Part shown: piece by piece, positions 56,261 to 64,000 of the stretch
Layout: every line of letters begins with the position of its first letter
Position numbering within the stretch: the stretch's first letter is position 1
Source of the DNA: Lotus japonicus
Taxonomy: Eukaryota > Streptophyta > Magnoliopsida > Fabales > Fabaceae
Length of the DNA: 64,000 nt
Direction of reading: 5' to 3'
Assembly: GCF_012489685.1 (NCBI RefSeq)
Contig: NC_080042.1
Coordinates: 34,229,158-34,293,157 of the forward strand
Translations under genes and position numbers: made by a program
The notes under the pieces: generated by a model
What the model saw: the letters and a program-made list of their open reading frames with translations, nothing else
Database searches by the model: none
Told to the model about the DNA's origin: nothing

Positions 56261-59200
56261 AATAGCTCGTCCAACCCCCGTAGTATGAGTTACTCGTAGA
56301 AACACATGGTCGCCCTCTTCAAACTCTAGGGTTCTGCGTCTCTGATCAGCATAACTCTTCTGTCTGCTCTGTGAAGCTCTCATCTTTTCTCTGATCTGCT
56401 TAACCTTCTCAATCGTCTGTTGCAGCAATTCTGGCCCAATCAACAAACTCTCCCCATCTTGATACCAACACAACGGTGTCCTACACTTTCGACCATACAA
56501 AGCCTCATACGGTGCCATCCCAATGCTCGCATGAAAACTATTGTTGTATGTAAATTCGATCAATGGCAGAAGATCATCCCAGCTTCCTCTTTTATCTAAC
56601 ACACAAGCACGTAGTAGATCTTCTAGCGACTGAATAGTTCTCTCTGTTTGCCCATCCGTTTGTGGATGATATGCTGAACTCAATCTCAGCTTGGTTCCTA
56701 ACGCATCATGAAGAGCTCCCCAAAAGTGCGAAGTAAACTTTGGATCCCGATCAGACACAATACTCGTCGGAACTCCGTGTAGTCTCACAATCTCAGCCAC
56801 ATAAATCTCAGCCAACTTTTCCACATTATATGTAGTTCTCACTGGTAGAAAATGCGCTGACTTGGTCAAACGATCCACAATCACCCAAATCGAATCGTGT
56901 CTTTTCTGTGTTCTTGGCAAAGCTACGACAAAATCCATGGATATACTATCCCAATTCCATTCTGGCACGTCTAAACTCTGTAGCATACCAGCAGGTCTTT
57001 GATGCTCTACCTTAGCCTTCTGACAAGTCAAACATGCAGCTACATACTCGGCCACTTGTTTCTTCATTCCTGGCCACCAGAAATTCAGTTTCAAATCTTG
57101 ATACATCTTTGTCATTCCCGGATGAATGCTTCATTTGCTCTTGTGTCCTTCATCCATGATTAGCCTTCTCAATTCTGGATTATTGGGTACACAAACTCTG
57201 TCCTTGCATCGTAGGATATCGTCAGTTCCGATCTTGAATTCCGGGTCTTTCCCTTGAATTACTAAGTTCCTATTCTCTAGCAGAAACGCATCTTGCAGTT
57301 GTTGCTCTCTAATCTCTTCCATCAGTCCGCTGGCGATTCTGATCATTCCGAACTTCAACTTTCCCTCAGACGGTGTCACACCTAAACTCATATCTCGAAA
57401 TTGTTCTAGTAACTCCAGCTCTTTAACCATCATTGACGAGACACGCATCTTCCTACTCAAAGCATCAGCAACTACATTTGCCTTCCCAGGGTGATATTGC
57501 AACGTAAACTCATAGTCTTTGATAAACTCCATCCATCTTCGTTGCCTCATGTTCAGCTCCTTCTGATCAAACAAGTATTTAAGACTCTTGTGATCACTAA
57601 ATATCGTGAAAGTACAACCATAGAGATAATGCCTCCAGATTTTAAGCGAAAACACAATGGCAGCTAACTCCAAATCGTGAGTCGGGTAGTTCCTCTCGTG
57701 AGTCTTCAACTATCTCGAAGCATAAGCTACCACTTTTCGATGTTGCATCAGCACACATCCCAAGCCTTGATACGAAGCATCACAGTAGACCTCATAAGGT
57801 TCCTCCGGTTGTGGCAAAATAAGCACAGGTGACGTCGTCAACCGTTCCTTCAGTGTCTGAAAACTTGATTCACACGCCTCAGTCCATGCAAAAGGTTGAT
57901 CCTTCCTCGTTAATTGAGTCAAAGGTCCAACAATCTTGGCAAATCCCTCAATGAAACGTCTATAATATCCAGCTAAAACCACAAAACTTCTGATTTCTGT
58001 CACTGTCTTCGGTTGCTCCCAAGTCAAAACAGTCTCCACTTTCGCTGGGTCCACAGCTATGCCTTCCTTTGAGATAACATGGCCTAAGAAATTGACTTCC
58101 TCCAGCCTGAATTCACACTTGGAAGGGTTCACATACAGCTTTTTCTCTCTCAACACTTGTAAAACTTGGCGCAAATGTCATTCATGTTCCTTTGTGTCCT
58201 TCGAATATATCAGTATGTCATCAATAAACACCACCACAAACCGATCTAAGAACTCATGAAAGATGCAGGTTCGTGTAATCCATGAAAACAACAGGTGCAC
58301 TTGTCACTGCAAACGGCATCACTAGGTACTCGTAGTGTCCGTAACGTGTTCTGAAAGCAGTCTTCGGTATATCCTTAGTCTTCACTCTGATCTGATGATA
58401 GCCTGACTTCAAGTCTATCTTGGAAAATACGGCAGCCCCTCGTAATTGATCCATCAAATCATCTATCCTCGACAACGGGTATCGGTTCTTGATCGTCGCC
58501 TTGTTCAGTTGTCGATAATCCACACACAATATCGACCTTCCGTCTTTCTTCTTAACTAAAAGCACTGGCGCTCCCCACGGTGAAACACTTGGTCGAATGA
58601 ATCCTTTTGCCGAAAGATCCTCCAACTGAGATTTCAACTCTACTAACTCCGCAGGTGCCATACGGTAAGGTGCAATCGAAATCGGTCCGGTTCCGGGTAC
58701 AATGTCGATCACAAACTCTACATCGCGTACAGGCGGTAGTCCAGGTACATCTCCAGGAAAAACATCCGCAAAATCTCGAACCACCGGAATACCATGAATA
58801 TCCGATTCCTTCTTCCCCTCCAGACTTAGCAGTGAAAAGTACTTCTGAGTGCCCTCGCTCAACGATGCACTAATGTGGTTAATAGAAAGATACTCGAAAA
58901 GATCCGAGTCTGGGAGCACCACTTTCTTTCGACTACAGTCCAAAAGACAATGGTAGTGGGATAACCAATCCATCCCTAGGATTACATCTAGGTTTTTAAG
59001 GGGTAGACATACTAGATTGGCATGAAAAGTTCTATCTCTATATACTACTGAACAGTGCATGCATGCGGCATTAGCAAATCATCTCTGCTAGTTGATTCGT
59101 GTTCACCATCGTCTGTTACCCCCAAGAAATCTGTTAGTCCTAATCGTATGATAGCATCAAAACTATTCCATATGATTAAGTAACAATGCAATCAATTAGA

Positions 59201-59302
59201 ACGAAAAATCGTTCTGCAGGCAATCAATTTTCACTCTTTGCAGAGTCACACAACCTAGCACAGAAGACCTATTCCCCAAAGACTCCCAAAAGACTCGACT
59301 AA

Positions 59303-59314
59303 GCTCTGATACCA
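59303..59314 (-). promoter_or_regulatory. G4 primer binding site (tRNA-iMet)
   Basis: TGGTATCAGAGC on the minus strand, 3 nt from the 5' LTR, the same spacing as in G2 and G3. Confidence 0.92.
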
Positions 59315-59317
59315 CAA

Positions 59318-62300
59318 TGTAACACCCCGATTTCCAGGTGTCACTTTAGTAACTAAAAATAAACCTTACGCGGAAAACAGGTATATTTTTTTTTCGTTTG
59401 ATTCCTTTTAATTAAAGCGATAGAAAATAAAGACATAACCCAGCAACTAAACTAACCGATGTACAAACATATACACATGACCAGCCTCAGCAACACTCTC
59501 ACGTCACGCGCACTCGCAGTGACCTCAAACTAGTGTGCCCGCAGGCAAATATATACAGAACCAGTACTGTAAGCAAAAGTATCAAATATACAGTCATCCA
59601 AGAGAAAGTCGGCTCCAAAAATGGCCTGAACAAAAGACCCCTATACTCCGACAGACTCTCTGTGATTCCTCATCAAAAGAACCACACAAAAAGCCATACA
59701 TCGGGAACCTACCCTGTCCCAAAAGTAAGACGAATCAGAGCTCTACACAAAAAATGACGCTGCCTAACCTACCCTCCCAGTACCGAGTCCACAGTGAACT
59801 GAGGGCGGCAAGTCAAAGCTCAGCTCCATACGTCGTAGCACGCCTCTCGTCAAACGTCCACGCTCGTCTGTCCGGTCCTCCATGACCCTTCTCCGGTACG
59901 TCGCTCGGTGACCCGCAACATCGATCACCCAAGCGGTGGGGGCATGACGGTCCACCAACTCATACCTGATCCCCCCCGAGGGAGAGACCATCGAAAACCA
60001 GTCCGCCATCGACATCTGGCAGCAGGCCGACCGCCCAAACACAATCATGAAACCAAAGCCAAAGCGCTAGGGTCAACTCACGGAATTAAGTAATTATACA
60101 CTCAACATGTGATAAGGGTATAGATATATATATTGATATATATATATAAATAATCCTAGCATGTTATTGGCTCGAACAATGCTTCAATAAATCAAATAGC
60201 ACACAATTCCAGTCAGAGTGAATGTATGCGTGAAATGCAATCAATATGATCCGGATAATTGTGAAGCATTCCCGTTCTTCACTTGTGAAGCATTCCCGTT
60301 CTTCACTATTGATGAAGCATTCCTGTTCTTCATCCTTGATGAAGCATTCCCGTTCTTCATCGAATGATGCATTGGTGAAGCATTCCCGTTCTTCACCATC
60401 GATGAAGCATTCCCGTTCTTCATCGAATTATGCATTGGTGAAGCATTCCCGTTCTTCACCAAATGATGCATGATGCAATATGGTTAGCCAAACATCGAAT
60501 CGTCCTCACAACACAAGTGTTTAGCTCAAAACCCAATCTCAAAACCCAAGAGTTAGTGTCGGTCAATACAACACAACTCCAACAACAAAACCCAATGTCA
60601 AAACCCAGAGTTAGTGTCATTCAATACAACACAACTCCAACAACAAAACCCAATGTCAAAACCCAGAGTTAGTGTCGGTCAATACAACACAACTCCCACA
60701 ACAAGAGTACTAAAGTACTCGGTGACTTTCAATTATCACCGTGGCTCACCTCCCTCCTGGTGTCCAGCAATTATCCAAAAACCACCACAAAAGACGACTT
60801 TTCCCCGTCTTTCGCAATCATTTTCCCCTTTAGGTTCCCTATGGTTCATTCAATAATGAAAACGTTTTAAATTGAATTAGTCAGGTTATGAGTTTAATTC
60901 TTTGAAAACTAAGTTCTCTAAGGTCTTTAGTTTTCGAAATTCTATTCATTCTAAATTTTCCAAAAACCCTCCAAAGAAATTTCCCGGGGAAAGTCTAAGT
61001 ATTCGAACGAATACCAACGAATGGCTAAGTCTCAAACCCCACGTTTGAACTTGCCTAGGGTTGTTCATCCAACCTGAAATATCAAATAACACCAGTTCAA
61101 TGAATCCCCACTCCGAAGTCGCGTCAAAACGCACAATTCAATAACATCTCGACATCATCAGTTATGGAAAACATCATAACATCAGTTCATCAACATAATC
61201 AACATCAAAGTAAAGCATAAGTCGAATTTATCGACGCCTATCATGCAGTCATAGCTAATAGTAAGTTGCCCTAACCTCGAGCTGCTCCAGTCTCGTGGTC
61301 AAGGGTCTCTTCACACAAATGCTCTACAAAACCCAAAGTTCCTTCAACTGAACCTCGGAGAAAACAAAGCAGAAATCCAACCAAAATCGATTAGCTCGAT
61401 CACAATACAGCTAATTAACGATAGACAAAGCATTAAAGCTTCAGAATACAACAATCGGATACGAAAAGACAAGTTTTCGAAAACGAAAAACTCCCCCCCC
61501 CATGAAATAGCTCTCGGCCATAAGGAGAAAAGAGCTCCGGCTCTTTTTCTTCGATCTAATATGTTTACAAGGTAGTTTTAGAGTAAAACTAAGGCAAAGA
61601 AACTGTTGGAAAAATTTTCGGACAATCAGATCGAAATACGGCTGTTCAGGGGCGTTTTGGTCCAAAATAAAAGCTCAAATCCTCAAAGTTATCACTTCGG
61701 AAAACAAATTTGACAGCAATGATCCTAACGACATTCGTAACAACTTATCCTAAAGGCACGAAGTCGGATTGCGACTTTTCGACAGTAAAGTTTCGAAATG
61801 TGCGCCAAAAAGGGTTTTAAATCAGTTTTTCAGATCCTTGACAACTCGATCCATATCGGCGAATACCGACAAAGGTTCTAGGCTCTTGGGCACGTAGAGA
61901 AGATACCCCAACATAGAAATCAGGAAAAACGGACAGTTTTACAAAAAGCTCGAAACTTTGAGCACAGAAACAGCTAAAGAAACGCCGTAGAAACAGTGAT
62001 CAGAGGTAAGAATCAAGCTAGTTACCTCGATACCTTGAAGTAGGAACGAATTGCGTGAAGATCGGTCAAGTTTCGGCGAAAAATTTCATCTCCTCTCCTC
62101 TCCTCAATTCGCGGCTCCAAGAGAAAGAAAATGAAGTTATTTTTTGAATTTTTAACTATTTATAGGAAGGTGAAATCGCGGGAAAACGAAAATTTCGCGA
62201 TTCCGATTTTTGCAGCACGTTCACCGATGAATTCTAAGAGATTCTGGCGACAGAATTCCATAACTCAAAACAAATCTCTGACATTTGGGAAAAACGATCC

Positions 62301-62854
62301 ATAAAATCTCAAAAGCGGTGTAAGTTAATCTGTCCCGAAAAACTACTTTTTGCTGTGATGGTCAGACGACAAAACTTTGTTCTGGAGAAAGATTGGAAAC
62401 ATCGAAAAAAATTTGACAACACGGACGGAAACTTCGTTAAAAGTCCCGAATAGAAAAAGTCTTCATCCAGTGATTGAATTTAGGGTTTCGAAGCAAAGAA
62501 ATTAGCGTCGTCGGACTTCCGAAAAGTGAATACTATCGTGCGTACAGTCCAGGGTTCCGAAATGAAACACTGGTCGAAGGAAAAATAAAGAGAACCTTTA
62601 AATTTTCCAAGGATTTGAAATCTCACTTAATACGTTGCTCTAAAAGCGAAATTAGCTTATTCTGGACACTCTCGCCATAAGGCAGGTGTGCAGACGACTC
62701 GCACTAACTCCTAAAACAACTACGCAACATTCCTCAAGCAATTCCTGAACTTTCCTCTTCATTCATCTTTCTCAAACAGCAAACTCCTGTCACGCTTACA
62801 CTGATCCTACGCGTGAGTCGGAAATTAACTTGCTCTGTAAATCCAGGTCTTACA
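59318..62854 (-). mobile_element. G4 5' LTR (3537 bp)
   Basis: It is uninterrupted and serves as the reference for the split 3' LTR. It has hairpin array A (60260-60466), a short array B (about 60545-60700), a TATA box on minus near 62156-62164 and an E2F-like site upstream of it. It ends GTCTTACA, followed by TSD CAGAA. Confidence 0.92.
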
Positions 62855-64000
62855 CAGAAAATTCAATAAGGTGCTAAAAAGATTGGAGAAGAGATCAATG
62901 CCAAATGTGCAGGACAAGCGGCCTGACAATGCCAAAGGTCAGAACTTTCAGCTTCGTGGTAAAGATGAAGACAATCAAAATAAAATACGAGGAGTTCAAT
63001 GTCATGAATGTGAAGGCTTTGGTCATATCAGGTCAGAATGTTCTACATATCTGAAGAAACAAAAGAAAGGGATGATCACTACATGGTCTGATGAGGAATC
63101 TGATGAAGAGATTGAGGATGAAAAAGCCAACAGAGTCATGTCCTTCATTGTCAAGTATGACTCAGGAGATGAAGCCAGTGATCTGCAATTATCTAATGAA
63201 GAATTGGGTGAAGCATACAAGCTCTTGCTTAAACAGTGGGAAGAATCGTGTGACTACGGTAGAAAGTTGGAAATTAAGTTCAAAAATCTGGAGAAAGAAA
63301 AAGATAGTCTTCATGTTTTTAATACTGACTTGCAAGAGGAAGTATCTGTTTTGAAATCCAAGATTGAAGGCATGCTGAAATCAGTACACATGCTTAACAA
63401 AGGAACTGATGTGCTGGATTTTATTCTGGAGAAAGGTAAGACATTCAAAGACATGAAAGGATTGGGGTACAATGAAGAAGCTAATACCAACGAGACTAAG
63501 AGGAAAGCAACTGAAGTCAAGTTTGTTCTTGCCGAAGAGAAATCTCCCTTCAGAATGCCTAGCCAGATGGTTCATCAACCGGTTACCAAGGTACGCAATC
63601 AAATACCATATGTTTATCAACACAAACCTCACAATTATCCTCACGTCAGAAACTATCAGAACTCAAGCAGGAGGTGTCATTACTGTGGGAGATTTGGACA
63701 CATAAGACCTTATTGTTTCAAGTTTTATGGATATCCACAATTCCAAGCTCAACCGAGTGCCAAGAAGAAGTATACTTCTGTTAAGAGCAAGTGGAAGCCA
63801 AGAGTTGATGCTAAAGCACTCATTGTGTACACATCTCTTCGTGCATCATCAAGGGAAGATTGGTACTTTGATAGTGGATGCTCCAAGCATATGAAAGGTG
63901 TGAAAAGCTATCTTGAAGACATGGAACCACACTCTAAAAGCTTTGTCACTTTTGGAGATGGAGCAAAAGGTAGAATCAAAGGTGTTGAAAAGCTTGCTGA
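62855..64000 (+). pseudogene. gag-pol: C2 gag C-terminus and start of protease
   Basis: The frame continues from the first gag part directly after the TSD (KFNKVLKRLEKRS). It has a CCHC knuckle CHECEGFGHIRSEC (about 63001-63045), an acidic region, a coiled-coil-like stretch (WEESCDYGRKLEIKFKNLEK), and a second knuckle CHYCGRFGHIRPYC (about 63674-63715). The aspartic protease start (DWYFDSGCSKHMKG, about 63858-63900) follows. No stop is apparent to the window edge, so this part of C2 is well preserved. It is classed as a pseudogene only because G4 splits the gene. Confidence 0.88.

Larger units (their letters stand above)
55488..59317 (-). pseudogene. pol: G4 pol, chromovirus type, broken; gag deleted
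   Basis: Reading leftwards, a gag start remnant (MVNTNQLAEM, 59109-59080) is fused to a late protease segment ([12 protein letters not shown]), so gag and the protease N-terminus are deleted. RT follows ([33 protein letters not shown]), with a frameshift near 58265 and then [14 protein letters not shown] lies near 58175 and a TAG near 57710 (after VVAYASR). RNase [25 protein letters not shown] follows near 57130. Integrase: [43 protein letters not shown], ending at the TRIM insertion. Beyond it, 55770-55525 encodes the C-terminal tail with a partial chromodomain (LVKVIWNNDTEDTTWELEDK). Confidence 0.9.
38233..62854 (-). mobile_element. G4: Tekay-like gypsy element with three nested insertions
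   Basis: TSD CAGAA (38228-38232 and 62855-62859) brackets the whole. The left terminus reads TTTAACACC instead of the family TGTAACACC. The 3' LTR is in three pieces (38233-38573, 51134-52673, 53885-55487), split by G3 and S2. The internal region is 55488-59317 and includes the TRIM; the 5' LTR is 59318-62854. It lacks nearly all of gag and the start of protease, and its pol has several stops. It is inserted in C2 gag. Confidence 0.9.
36416..64000 (+). mobile_element. C2: Ty1/copia retrotransposon, 5' part, split by G4
   Basis: The 5' LTR begins about 36416 inside E0 integrase; gag starts near 37464, is interrupted by G4 at 38233-62854, and resumes at 62855 through protease to the window edge. 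Pol and the 3' LTR lie beyond 64000. The TSD for C2 cannot be checked here; the left flank is CCCGG. Confidence 0.8.

Overview
This window looks like plant nuclear DNA, probably from a legume or another eudicot with a large, repeat-rich genome. The evidence is iMet-tRNA primer binding sites (TGGTATCAGAGC), a Sirevirus-type copia element with an env-like gene, Tekay-type gypsy elements with very long LTRs, and a Tat-type gypsy element. I see no host gene, rRNA, functional tRNA gene or CRISPR array. Essentially all 64 kb is LTR retrotransposons nested inside each other. Most boundaries are fixed by TG...CA ends and 5-bp target-site duplications (TSDs) read directly from the sequence.

Layout. 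(1) G1, the 3' end of a Tekay-like gypsy element on +: 1-551 internal, 552-4395 3' LTR. (2) E0, an old Tat-like gypsy element on + and the outer host of the nest: LTR-like DNA 4396-5434, then gag/pol pieces at 5504-6043, 18083-18417, 20955-21257 and 32412-36415. It is split by four insertions: C1 (Sirevirus copia, minus, 6044-18077, TSD CCATA), S1 (solo gypsy LTR, 18418-20954, TSD GAACG), G2 (gag-only Tekay-like gypsy, minus, 21258-32411, TSD GGCGC) and C2 (copia, plus, from about 36416 past the window end). (3) C2 gag is itself split by G4 (Tekay-like gypsy, minus, 38233-62854, TSD CAGAA). G4 carries three further insertions: G3 (coding-less element with 5.3-kb LTRs, plus, 38574-51128, TSD GACTC), S2 (solo LTR of the C1 family, 52674-53879, TSD GCGGT) and a complete 365-bp TRIM (55896-56260, TSD AATAG). 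C2 gag resumes at 62855.

How the parts relate. G1, G2, G3 and G4 share their LTR middle module, the leader after the PBS, and a hairpin plus polypurine tract before the 3' LTR, so they are one mobilisation family. Their coding capacity is split: G2 keeps an intact gag but no pol, G4 keeps a broken pol without gag, and G3 has neither. This suggests mobilisation in trans.

The most unusual signal is inside these long LTRs, downstream of the TATA box and so within the predicted transcript. There are arrays of short hairpins whose loop is constant (AACGGGAATG in one array, TATTGAC in another, CAAGCAGA in a third), while the stem sequence changes from unit to unit with compensating changes on both arms. 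A second notable item is a small intact antisense gene with its own TATA box and poly(A) signals in the 3' non-coding region of Sirevirus C1.
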